Assembly: GCA_025618425.1 (NCBI GenBank) | Contig: CM046835.1 | Coordinates: forward strand, 15,911,020 to 15,975,019 | Direction: 5' to 3' | Source: Heliocidaris tuberculata | Taxonomy: Eukaryota > Echinodermata > Echinoidea > Camarodonta > Echinometridae | Length of the DNA: 64,000 nucleotides | Part shown: piece after piece, positions 47,915 through 57,712 of the stretch | How positions within the stretch are numbered: the first letter of the stretch is position 1 | Layout of the letters: each line of letters opens with the position of its first letter | Program-made: the position numbers and the translations under genes | The notes under the pieces: generated by a model | What the model was told of the DNA's origin: nothing | Database searches by the model: none | What the model saw: only the letters and a program-made list of their open reading frames with translations

Positions 47915-48127
47915 GGCGCCGTCTTTCTTGGCGTTTTTTTTTTTTTTTTTTTTTACCCCCAAGAAATTCTGCCGACCTGATCATGCAAGATACTGCGTAG
48001 GCCCTATTCATTACCCATTGTTTCATTCTCCGTCGCAAAGTAGGCCTAAGTACTGTACTGCCATTCCAGATCAGATATGCGGCGCGGCACGCATAGGTTT
48101 ATGCATGCGACTTTTGATCGTACGTAC
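46967..48127. other. Intergenic with homopolymer-rich hAT-like end
   Basis: No gene. At 47814 a GGCGGATCCAGGGGGGG terminus of the hAT-like type is followed by C, T and a second T run (47847-47954) separated by TTGGCGC words. The partner end was not identified. Confidence 0.5.
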
Positions 48128-48472
48128 GCTGTCTTGTATGGCAAGCCATCGGGGTCTACTTACGTCTACTCACCACGCGTACTTGATTTTCGATACACGT
48201 ACCTATATTGACCAATCAGAAGCCAGTATTCAGTACGCGTACTGTTTTTGGTCATCACGTCACGTGTGTTTAAGGGTACGTGTACTTTACTTTTACAGAC
48301 GTTCCTGACCCCTCCGGCCATAGGTGGCCAAAGGGTTCAGAAGCGTCAGCTACTGTAACGTGTGCTTTGTCATTTAGGTAACGTGTACCTTGACTAGTCA
48401 TTACGTGACGTCTATACAATTACGTGTGCTCTGGTCGTTACGTGACGTCAGCTAAAAGTTAGTCTATTTCCA

Positions 48473-48510
<38 letters not shown>
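48128..48510 (+). mobile_element. ACGTGACGT-rich repeat element, copy 1
   Basis: Shares an anchor (GCAAGCCATCGGGGTCTAC near 48141) and an ending (TTCCAGG before a run of about 30 T at 48480-48510) with the inverted copy at 62007-62256. Between them lie many TACGTG, ACGTGACGT and TACGCGTA words. There is no open frame. The element type is unknown. Confidence 0.6.
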
Positions 48511-48512
<2 letters not shown>

Positions 48513-50654
48513 GAAAGCAACCCATGTGCGTTAATAATATTGATTAATAAGGGAAGTATAGGGCTTGGCAAGGGCTCAGGGTGTTTAATATATTTCTGTT
48601 GGTGACTGATTATTAAGTCGTCCTATAAATTTTTAGAGTAGTAGTAGTAGGCCTAGACTCTTTTTAGCAAACTAACAAAAATCAAAGTAAAGTATAAACC
48701 GTGCGGAGTTGGTTTATTATTGTCATTACTACTACTACTACTACTCATTTTTATTTCATTATTATGATTGCTACTATCATAATTATCATCATCATTATCA
48801 TTATTATCATTATTATTATTATTATTATTATTACTATTATTATTATCATTATTATTAATATTGTTTTTATTATCGTCATAAAAATTTGTCATAATGAAAT
48901 TAATGTATAAAGTTTATTCATAAATACCATGTAATGAGCGGAGGAAAGAGAAACGAGTTGATGATTTAGATTAGGAGAACTCCCCACATGTACAGCTCAT
49001 GTTTACTATATATAGTCAAAGCTATACAGTGCATTCAAAGTATACAAACTTCTACTACATGACCACTGGAAGGCCGCCTGTTAACCCAAGGATTAACCAG
49101 CTGATATCCAGTGCATAAGGGATACTGATACATAAATGGGGAGATGGCTTGCCTATATCCTTGCTATAACCAGGGAATCCTAGTTACATTAATACATTCC
49201 CATGCTATAACCAAGGAGTTATCTGCTATAATAATTGAAACGAGACATCCTCGTCCTCCTCCCCCCTCCCCGGCGAAAAAAAATGTGAACCCCCTCCCCC
49301 CCCCCCCCCCCAAAAAAAAAAGAAGAAGAAGAAGAAGAAGAAGAAAAAGTAGTGTAAAATAATGATGAGTAAATGATAAAACAAACGGTTTGTTTTCTTA
49401 ATAATTAAAGAAAAAAAAATCTTCTTCATCGGTTGTTACACTCCTTGGCATTATATACTTGAACTTTGAAAAATCATAGAAGATTTGTAATCCATGTGGA
49501 GGCAGAGCTAGATTCCACTAAATTTCGTCATAGGGCCTATACTAAGGCCGGGGGGGGGGGGAATGTATCGGCTGTCAATGTTACATATTCTAGTCGCAAA
49601 GGCGTTAGTGAAAAGACTGTTGATAAATTCAATGTATTCATTAAAACTATTATTTTTTTTAAAGACTGAATGTTCGTACGTTATACAGGGAGGGGGCGGG
49701 GGGGTGTGACTGTTGGAACAAGAACACACGCAAACAATTGTATGCCTATTATAAATAAAGAGAGATCATTTTGTCCATGAAGCAGTCTAAATCAGATAAA
49801 TTAAAGGACAATTTTATCACAGGATTGGCAATTGACAGGAGGGGCATTTGTTCCTCAGAAAATTTTCTTTTGTCACAGCAAGGACACTTTTCTTGATTTC
49901 GGAACTCGGCACAGGGCCCATCGAGCCCCTTGCCGAACCCCGGCTCCGCCGCCATGGTAATGTACATATTATGTTCAATCAGTTGATGTTTAAATTATCA
50001 TCAGCATCGATTCTCCTTCTCCCCTATATAGAAGAGATCAAGCCTCTGTCCCACAAAATCGTGGCCTCGCATGTCATGGCATGTAGACTGAGTTTCTATA
50101 GTACGCAATGATAAGTACTTCATCTATTGAAAACATTTAATTTTTTTTCAATGTTGCCATACTGCAAAATTATGGTCTTGTGTGTGTTTTGGAGGGGGCA
50201 AAACTATTTTGTAGCCCACTAAAACTTCTGCCCCCTCCCTTTTACGCCACCGGGTTTCTATCAAAAAAGGCACTGTTTCCAGTGCTGTTTCATTACCAGT
50301 GTTTTATGTAACGGAGCGTGGGAACCATGACTTGTGAGAAAATTTTGGTTTTGGTATGGTGAAATTTTGCCTCTTTATTTTAGAGCACTAATTTTTTTTT
50401 TATCGCGATACAGAAAAATTTATTGTCATGGGGGGGGGGACCAATAAAAGAGGAAAGTGCCCCCCCCCCCCAGCCCCACGCGGCCGCCCGGAGACATACA
50501 GGAAAATAAGAGGGAGCTTATAGCTACCTAGTAAGATTATTGATATTTTGGGTTGTTGAACTCCATAAAACTTTGTACTTTTTACCACTATGGAAAGCTT
50601 ATTCATTGTTTACTGCGAATTATTAAGTGCAATATAGGTTCATGTTTCGCTAAG
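48511..50654. other. Intergenic with microsatellites
   Basis: No gene. Contains an ATT/ATC tract (48723-48860), a C run plus A run plus (GAA)n block (49293-49346), G runs at 49549 and 50430, and C runs at 50460. Frames of poly-Ile and poly-Asn are artefacts of the trinucleotide repeats. Confidence 0.75.
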
Positions 50655-50848
50655 TGTAGTGACCTGTATGTTTGTAATGCATAGCATGTTGCACTCACTT
50701 TAAAGGTCACGGTGAAACTAGGTCACTCGACACATGTGACCGAGAGATCGGGGTACATAGTAATAAACGTGAGTTGAAGTTTATTTCACCTTGTCCGAAA
50801 TGTGTCCTATTTTGAAGTGATCATCTGTGTAGGACTACAGATGTGATA
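50655..50848 (+). repeat. 5' LTR of the Ty3/gypsy element
   Basis: 194 bp, TGTAGTGACC to GATGTGATA. Contains AATAAA at 50762-50767 as a possible polyA signal. Matches the 3' LTR at every base I compared. Confidence 0.95.
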
Positions 50849-50870
50849 TTGGCGACGAGGATAAACGTCA
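50849..50870 (+). promoter_or_regulatory. Primer binding site region
   Basis: Directly after the 5' LTR, TTGGCGACGAGGATAAACG includes the TGG start expected for pairing to a tRNA CCA end, 1 nt after the LTR. The tRNA is not identified. Confidence 0.6.
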
Positions 50871-50902
50871 TGGGACTTTTGTAAATCTGTTTGAGACGGG
50901 AA

Positions 50903-53900
50903 ATGGCGTTTGGAGGCGCAGATATCAAGGGACTTTGTCAGTTTGATTCGACCGGAGATGCCAGTGTTGTGAGTGAACGATGGCAGCGCTGGTATGAGGA
51001 GTTTGACGCTTACGCGGATAGCCTCGGTGTGTTTGTCGACGGGGCAGACCGGGCGCAGCTGACTCGACGGAGAGCTTTGCTGATGTACTCAGCTGGGCCG
51101 GCTGTACGGGAGGTTTTCAAGACCCTTGAGGATACTGGCACCAAGGCTGATTATACAAAGGCTGTGAACGCTTTGGAGAAGCACTTTGTGGTGCAGTCTA
51201 ATTCAACCTTTCAACGCCATGTTTTCAGGCAGATTACCCAGCAGACAGATGAGACTATTTCGCAGATGGTTACACGGCTTAGGAAAGCAGCGGAAGGTTG
51301 TGCCTTCGGAGCTGATTTAGAGAATCAGATCCGTGATCAGGTCGTCCAAGGGTTGCGGTCACCTGGACTGCGAAGGAAGCTTTTGGAAAAGGGTGCTGCA
51401 CTCACCCTGACAGAAACCCTGGCAACCTCAGCATCATTTGAGGCCGTGGAGGCCATGGACTCTCAGTTTCGGAAGCTGTCATCATCATCATCAGTGGACA
51501 GGTCTCCTAGCTCCCAGGTCCATAAGGTCAGTACCGATACCCGTGAATGTTTTAACTGTGGTAGAACTGGACATGGTTATAAGGATTCTACATGTCCAGC
51601 CAAGGGACAGGTATGCCGCACGTGTGGGAAAAAGGGACACTTTGCCACAAAGTGCAGGTCAGCGTCCAAGCCAAAGGCAGGTTCAGGGAAGAAGGTACAG
51701 AAAACTGGACCAAAACCAAAAAAGAAGGGGAGGAAACATGTGAGGCAGGTTGAACATGAAGACAGCGACAGTGCTGATGCCTCAGAGTATGCTTTTTCCA
51801 TCAATGGGAAGAAGAATGCTAGATGTGAGATTGAGATTGGAGGTGTGTCGGTAGACATAATTGTTGATTCTGGCAGTGACACAAACATTATCGACAAGAG
51901 GCTATGGGAGGAGATGAAGGAAAGGAAAATTGTATGCTCATCCAGGAAATGCGGAAAGAAGATTTATACATATACATCCAAAACTCCTCTTGAGACGATT
52001 GGAACCTTTACGGCTGAAGTCAAGGCAGCAGCGAAGTCGGTAGTGGCAGAGTTTGTTGTGATAAAAGAACAGGGAGAACCGTTGCTTAGTAGAGATACAG
52101 CAGAAAAGTTGGGCATATTGCACATTGGTCCTGTAAGAGACCAGGTTCATGCTGTGAAGGACAGTTACAGTGACTTGAAGAATGAATTCTCTTCAGTATT
52201 TAGTGGCTTTGGCAAATTGAAGGGAAGATCAGTTAAGCTGAACATCAATGAGCAAGTCACGCCTAAAGCTCAACCGGTTCGGAGGACCCCCTTTGGTCTC
52301 CGGAAAAAGGTGGAACAGAAGATTGAGGAACTTATTCAGTTGGACATTATTGAACCGGTAGAAGGACCTACTCTCTGGGTGAGTCCTGTAGTGATAATCC
52401 CTAAAGCCAATGGAGAGATCAGATTGTGCGTGGATATGAGGGAAGCGAACCAGGCTGTTGTCCGCGAGAGACATCCTATCCCGACAATCGATGACATACT
52501 CCATGAGTTATCGACTAGTAGAGTATTCTCCAAGCTGGATTTGAAATGGGGCTTCCACCAGCTCGAGATAGAACCAGAGTCCAGGAAGATAACAACTTTC
52601 GTCACACACTGTGGACTTTACAGATACAAGAGATTGTTATTCGGAGTGAATGCTGCACCAGAGATATATCAGCATGAGATCCACAAGGTGATCCAAGGGA
52701 TTCCAGGAACAGCAAATATCTCAGATGATATCATTGTTCACGGAGCAACTCGTGAAGAGCATGATGAGAGACTAAGACAGACATTGACTCGTCTCAGAGA
52801 GGCAGGATTGACAGTCAACCCTGATAAGTGTTTGTTGGGTGTCACAGAAATGGTGTTCATGGGACACAAGCTCACAAACAATGGCATGAATCCAGCCGAC
52901 AAGAAGATTGAAGCTGTCAAACAAGTCCGAGAACCAGAGAGTGCCACAGAAGTCAGGAGCTTCCTAGGTTTGGTGAACTTTTGTGGAAGATTTATACCAG
53001 ACCTAGCTACCATTGCAGAGCCACTCCGCAGGCTGACCAGAAAGAATACCCATTTCGTGTTTGGTCCAGAACAGAAGGCAGCATTCCAGACATTGAAGGA
53101 ACGGTTGATGGGTGCACACACATTGGGGTACTTTGATCCTAGTGCACCTACTCAAGTTGTTACTGACGCTAGTCCAGTGGGTTTAGGCGCAGTTCTCATT
53201 CAGAAGCAGGGAGACAAGTCACGTGTGATTGCGTATGCCAGCAAGGCGCTGACTGATGTTGAAAGGCGCTATTCCCAGACAGAGAAAGAAGCATTAGGGC
53301 TTGTCTGGGCCTGTGAGCACTTCCATGCCTATCTCTATGGGATAGAATTTGAACTTCTAACTGATCATAGACCTCTAGAGACAATCTATGGACCGAGGTC
53401 TAAGCCCTGTGCACGAATCGAGAGATGGGTCCTGAGACTGCAGCAGTATCAATATAGGGTCAAGTACATACCAGGACGAAGCAACATCGCTGACTCGCTC
53501 TCAAGGTTGCTCAAGATGGAAACATCTTCGTCATCAACGCTGAGCAGTGAAGCGGAGACTTATGTGCGTTTTGTTGCTGTCAACGCTACTCCAAGGGCTG
53601 TGATGACTCGGGAGATCGAAGAAGAGTCAGATGCTGATCCAGATCTCCAGGATGTTAGAGAGAGGATCAAGACTGGAGACTGGGGGAAAAGCAAAACAAC
53701 GTATGCAGCAATACGAGATGAACTGTGCATCATTGGGAAATGTGTGCTGAGGGGTAACAGGATTGTTATTCCAGAGAAGCTGAGGCCGAGGATGGTAGCC
53801 TTAGCCCATGAGGGACATCTAGGTTGTGTGGGGACTAAGCAAAACCTTCGCACAAAAGTGTGGTGGCCAGGAATGGAAAGGGACGTTGAACGCTATATCA

Positions 53901-54988
53901 GATCCTGCCACGGATGTCAGATTACCAGCAGGCCTGATCCACCTGAGCCTGTTAGAAGCACGCAGTTGCCTACACGCCCCTGGGAAGACGTAGCGATAGA
54001 CTTTCTTGGACCACTTCCAACTGGCGAGTCGTTGCTGATTGTTGTTGACTATTACAGCAGATATTATGAGTATGTGATAATGAAGTCAACAACTGCAGAG
54101 AAAACTGTAGCTGCATTGACTGAGATGTTTGCAAGGCATGGCCTACCCTCAACGCTTTTCTCAGATAATGGGCCGCAGTTTGTGTCAGAGACGTTTGCAG
54201 ACTTCATGAAGATCACTGGTATTCACCACCACAGAGTAACACCCAAATGGCCTCAAGCCAATGGAGAGGTCGAACGCCAGAACCAGTCGCTGGAGAAAAG
54301 GATGCGAATAGCCATTGCAGAAGGCAAAGACTGGAAGCAAGCCTTACTAACATATGTGGCCGCCTACAGAGCCACTCCCCACAGCACCACGGGGAAAAGT
54401 CCAGCAGAACTCTTGTTCGGACGCAGAATTCGAACAAAGATCCCTGTCGTTGGTGAGATTGTTACAGACTATGACCTGGAAGTAAGAGATCTGGATGCTG
54501 AACGGAAGGGAGCAGCCAAGTACTACGCAGATGCCAGGAGGAACGCCAAGCCATCAGACATTATGCCGGGAGATGAAGTTCTGGTCAGACGAGATGTCCG
54601 GCACAAGATGGACACGCCATTCCTTCCCACTCCCTACACGGTGTTGTCTAGAAAGGGCAGTCAGGTGACAGTCCAATCACCTGATGGTGTCACGTATGAA
54701 AGGAACGCTTCGCAGGTGAAGAGATATCTTCAACAGGTGCCAGCAGCACCAGATGCAGTTGTCAACAACATCGAGCCTGGGGGACTGGGCAATCCAGACG
54801 TTCTTCCAGATGACACTGGAGCAGAGCAACGAGCTTCAGGTTTCTCGCAGGGGTCTCAACGCGCTGAGCGAGGAGAACTGAACAACAGTGAGATGGTCAA
54901 CGATTCAGGGGAGCCGACTTCCTCTGGAGGAAGACCACATCGCCATCGCAGACCACCAAAGCGATACAACGATTTTCACTGTTATTAA
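50903..54988 (+). CDS. Gag-Pol polyprotein of Ty3/gypsy element, intact
   Basis: One 1361-residue frame without stop or shift. Order: Gag (1-210); two CCHC zinc knuckles at about 216-231 (CFNCGRTGH...C) and 238-251 (CRTCGKKGHFATKC); aspartic protease with VDSGSDTNI near 322; reverse transcriptase with FGVNAAPEIYQ and the active site at 606-609 reading ISDD where most relatives have Y-x-DD; RNase H with TDASPVGLGAVL near 754 and TDHRPLE; integrase with the HHCC zinc site (H969...C1002, C1005) and D1033, D1088, E1124 (35 residues between the last two, DD35E). The tail is basic (RPHRHRRPPKRYN). The frame stays open upstream to 50891, but the first ATG is 50903. Gag and Pol are fused with no programmed frameshift, so another mechanism must set their ratio. 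Confidence 0.95.
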   Translation: MAFGGADIKGLCQFDSTGDASVVSERWQRWYEEFDAYADSLGVFVDGADRAQLTRRRALLMYSAGPAVREVFKTLEDTGTKADYTKAVNALEKHFVVQSNSTFQRHVFRQITQQTDETISQMVTRLRKAAEGCAFGADLENQIRDQVVQGLRSPGLRRKLLEKGAALTLTETLATSASFEAVEAMDSQFRKLSSSSSVDRSPSSQVHKVSTDTRECFNCGRTGHGYKDSTCPAKGQVCRTCGKKGHFATKCRSASKPKAGSGKKVQKTGPKPKKKGRKHVRQVEHEDSDSADASEYAFSINGKKNARCEIEIGGVSVDIIVDSGSDTNIIDKRLWEEMKERKIVCSSRKCGKKIYTYTSKTPLETIGTFTAEVKAAAKSVVAEFVVIKEQGEPLLSRDTAEKLGILHIGPVRDQVHAVKDSYSDLKNEFSSVFSGFGKLKGRSVKLNINEQVTPKAQPVRRTPFGLRKKVEQKIEELIQLDIIEPVEGPTLWVSPVVIIPKANGEIRLCVDMREANQAVVRERHPIPTIDDILHELSTSRVFSKLDLKWGFHQLEIEPESRKITTFVTHCGLYRYKRLLFGVNAAPEIYQHEIHKVIQGIPGTANISDDIIVHGATREEHDERLRQTLTRLREAGLTVNPDKCLLGVTEMVFMGHKLTNNGMNPADKKIEAVKQVREPESATEVRSFLGLVNFCGRFIPDLATIAEPLRRLTRKNTHFVFGPEQKAAFQTLKERLMGAHTLGYFDPSAPTQVVTDASPVGLGAVLIQKQGDKSRVIAYASKALTDVERRYSQTEKEALGLVWACEHFHAYLYGIEFELLTDHRPLETIYGPRSKPCARIERWVLRLQQYQYRVKYIPGRSNIADSLSRLLKMETSSSSTLSSEAETYVRFVAVNATPRAVMTREIEEESDADPDLQDVRERIKTGDWGKSKTTYAAIRDELCIIGKCVLRGNRIVIPEKLRPRMVALAHEGHLGCVGTKQNLRTKVWWPGMERDVERYIRSCHGCQITSRPDPPEPVRSTQLPTRPWEDVAIDFLGPLPTGESLLIVVDYYSRYYEYVIMKSTTAEKTVAALTEMFARHGLPSTLFSDNGPQFVSETFADFMKITGIHHHRVTPKWPQANGEVERQNQSLEKRMRIAIAEGKDWKQALLTYVAAYRATPHSTTGKSPAELLFGRRIRTKIPVVGEIVTDYDLEVRDLDAERKGAAKYYADARRNAKPSDIMPGDEVLVRRDVRHKMDTPFLPTPYTVLSRKGSQVTVQSPDGVTYERNASQVKRYLQQVPAAPDAVVNNIEPGGLGNPDVLPDDTGAEQRASGFSQGSQRAERGELNNSEMVNDSGEPTSSGGRPHRHRRPPKRYNDFHCY

Positions 54989-56030
54989 GTGGAGGAAATC
55001 TTTTGCTTTGGATCATCTAATATGGAGCATGTGATTTTTTTTTGATATTTGAAAATGCATTGAAAATCGGAAATCTACCATATTTGGAATCGTGCATAAT
55101 CAGGACATTCTTGTGAAAGTGAAATTTTGATGGAAGTCAGATTGGAGCCCATTATTTTGTGAAAAGTGCTTGAAATTTGTAAAGTGGAAACGGAAAATTT
55201 CAAAGTTGGATCGCAGTGAAGCGTGATGTTACATGTGGAAAATCTTATTTGCATATTATACCGAGTGAAACACCAAGGATCGAGGATTCATTTTTGCAAA
55301 ATTGTGTCACAAGTTGAAAGCGAATCAGTGTGGAGATCAGTTTCATTTTTTTCAAGTTTCATTGCCAAGATGGTGTGCTCAGTTTGTGAAAATTCAGTTT
55401 GTGAAAATTTAGTTTCAATGATCTAATTCTCAGAGAAGGATAAGCATTTATTTTTGGAGCCACATGCAGCCATTCATATTCATGTGAAATCGTTTATGCG
55501 ACAAATCACAGCAGAGGATCTACATTGTGTATCATTGGAAACACTGTGAAATATATTTTGTTTCTTGTTAATAGTGTTGGAAACCAAGCATTCTTTGAAA
55601 GGAAAGGAGAGATGATATTAGTCAAATGAGCTGAAAATATTTGTGCATTTTATGTTTGTTGTGATGATAACACCAGCAATTTTGAACGTTGGATTTCAAA
55701 GGGATTGCATCAAAGTTTGATACATGTACATCAGAGAGAAGTTGATGCACACTTATTAGAATGAAGAACATAAGACCAAATGAACAAAGGACTCAGTGAC
55801 AGTCAGACATGTTTATTGAAGTCTGACTTATTAGTCAAGGAAAAACAATTTTAAAAGATACATTGTACATGTAGATATGAACATTTATTGCATGTTGATA
55901 CAGAGGAAAAGTTAATTCCTTTTAATTCCTTTCTTGTTTGAAAGTTTTGAAAGTTACAGTTACCTTTGCAGAAAAAGGGATTACTCTTTGGACAGGAGAA
56001 AATTATATGATATGTAATTTTTCTTGTGAT
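54989..56030 (+). other. Non-coding 3' region of the retrotransposon
   Basis: 1.04 kb between pol and the purine tract with no frame over 70 codons. Rich in TTTGTGAAAATT and GTGAAA words, several as direct repeats (GTTTGTGAAAATTCAG, GTTTGTGAAAATTTAG at 55383 and 55398). No trace of an env gene is recognisable. Confidence 0.7.
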
Positions 56031-56040
56031 AAGGGAGGGA
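56031..56040 (+). promoter_or_regulatory. Polypurine tract
   Basis: AAGGGAGGGA abuts the 3' LTR, the place where plus-strand DNA synthesis is primed. Confidence 0.8.
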
Positions 56041-56234
56041 TGTAGTGACCTGTATGTTTGTAATGCATAGCATGTTGCACTCACTTTAAAGGTCACGGTG
56101 AAACTAGGTCACTCGACACATGTGACCGAGAGATCGGGGTACATAGTAATAAACGTGAGTTGAAGTTTATTTCACCTTGTCCGAAATGTGTCCTATTTTG
56201 AAGTGATCATCTGTGTAGGACTACAGATGTGATA
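56041..56234 (+). repeat. 3' LTR of the Ty3/gypsy element
   Basis: 194 bp, same sequence as the 5' LTR, followed by the CTAAG target duplication. Confidence 0.95.
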
Positions 56235-56239
56235 CTAAG

Positions 56240-57204
56240 GGCGGGGGAAAATTGAGTATAGCCCCTGCCCCTTACTTCCGAGGCCTTGACTTGAACCGTG
56301 TTTCTACAGAACAGTCTTTAGAAACACTACCTCATTAATATGCAAGGAAATGGTGAAGAGACCGAGTAAGAAACGATAAAATTAGAGCACTAGAAAATGT
56401 AAATATTTTTCATTGTTTTACTGTAAAATGATTTATGTCATATTATTTTTCCTTGCGAGTGGATGGAAAGACGGTGTTACCCATTCTATTTGTGGGCCTT
56501 GTAGTAGACGGGATTTGTAAATAATAATAATTGTGACCATTTGTACCGCGCCATGTTTGTCAAAAGTCATAAGTAGAAAAACACTGCATCTATATTAATC
56601 TGCAAGGGAGCGAAGCCAAGGAACTATAAATTCCCATTCTCTGCCCCCCCCCCCCCCTTTCCTCGGCTTCTATGACAGGCCCTGGCACGCGTCGAGCCCA
56701 CCAGTCTGAGAGCTAATTTGAAAGTCCTTGTATATTATTCACTGAGATAAACTATGATACAATGTATTAACTTAAAACAAACAAATCAATAGCTTTTGCA
56801 TTATTGTAAAGAACAGTCATGTAGATCTTCAACAAAAAAACAACTTTCAATCAAACATAGAGGCCAAATTTTTTTTAGTCGCTCGCAAATAGTTACATGA
56901 AAGGGGAATTTCACCTTGGTATTTAGCTGATTTAAATAAAAGCAGAAAATATATTTTTTTAGTACTGCAGGGCAAATGGGATGGGCCCTTACAAGATACG
57001 TCACGGAGTCGGTTGCCAAGTTGTGTTTGATTGATTACAACTTTAAAAAATTAATAACATTCTCATTTCTTATCAGATTTTACTCAAACTTTTATTGGTC
57101 TGTTATTTCAATTTTCCCCATTCCTTTAACATTTTTAAAACAATGTAAGAAAGAAAACTGTATAAATGTATCTGAATTTTCACTTTTCAGTTTGAAATTC
57201 AGTG
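56240..57204. other. Intergenic with TTAA-type MITE fragment
   Basis: No gene. About 56900-57130 matches the MITE at 1521-2074 (AAAGGGGAATTTCACC, then CAAGATACGTCACGGAGT, then TGTGTTTGATTGATTACAAC) but both termini have decayed or been lost. A C run is at 56643-56657. Confidence 0.6.
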
Positions 57205-57440
57205 TTCAGTGACGGCACTGGGATTTTAAAATTGCACAGAGGCAGGATGGGGCATTATTAAAAGAGGAAGTGGGCACAGCTCACTGGAAGTGATAAGGGG
57301 CATTTAGGGGAAAGGGGGAGGGTACTTATGAACAAAACCGTCACTTATCAGACAAAAATAGACTGAATCTACTTGAAAATGTGGGGTATTGTGCCCCCAG
57401 CCCCCTTGGGAGGGGGGGGGTGGAGAGGAGGGAGGCTGTC
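57205..57440. mobile_element. Degenerate fragment of the minisatellite-bearing hAT family
   Basis: Contains CAGTGACGGCACTGGGATTT, then GGGGCATTTAGGGGAAAGG, CACTTATCAGAC and TGTGCCCCCAGCCCCC, the same order as in 42897-44670 and 59927-61182 but with almost no internal repeat array. Ends are not cleanly defined. Confidence 0.5.
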
Positions 57441-57547
57441 GTTGTGATACCGAGGGCTAATTGTGCTAGGGGGTAACTTTCCGGCGGGGGTAGTTGTCCT
57501 TGTCTTAGATTTATCTCTCACCTCCCACGAAATTTTTGAGATTAGAA

Positions 57548-57556
57548 ATAATAATG

Positions 57557-57623
<67 letters not shown>

Positions 57624-57645
57624 TAATAATACAAATAATAATACA

Positions 57646-57688
<43 letters not shown>

Positions 57689-57712
57689 TAATAATAATAA
57701 CAATAATAATAA
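57548..57712. repeat. AAT microsatellite
   Basis: About 165 bp of (AAT)n with a few CAA and AAA interruptions. It yields spurious poly-Asn, poly-Ile and poly-Tyr/Leu frames. Confidence 0.95.

Larger units (their letters stand above)
50655..56234 (+). mobile_element. Complete young Ty3/gypsy LTR retrotransposon
   Basis: 5.58 kb. Two 194-bp LTRs look identical over their whole length, the flanks are a perfect 5-bp target duplication CTAAG (50650-50654 and 56235-56239), the gag-pol frame is open and a purine tract precedes the 3' LTR. All point to recent insertion and possible activity. LTRs start TGTAGTGACC and end GTGATA, so the usual 3' CA is absent. The gene order PR-RT-RNaseH-IN places it in Ty3/gypsy and not copia or BEL. 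No env frame is visible. Confidence 0.95.

Noticed and set aside
50891..50902. Start of Gag-Pol at 50891
   Set aside because: The codon there is TTG. The first ATG in frame is 50903 and the four extra residues have no support.
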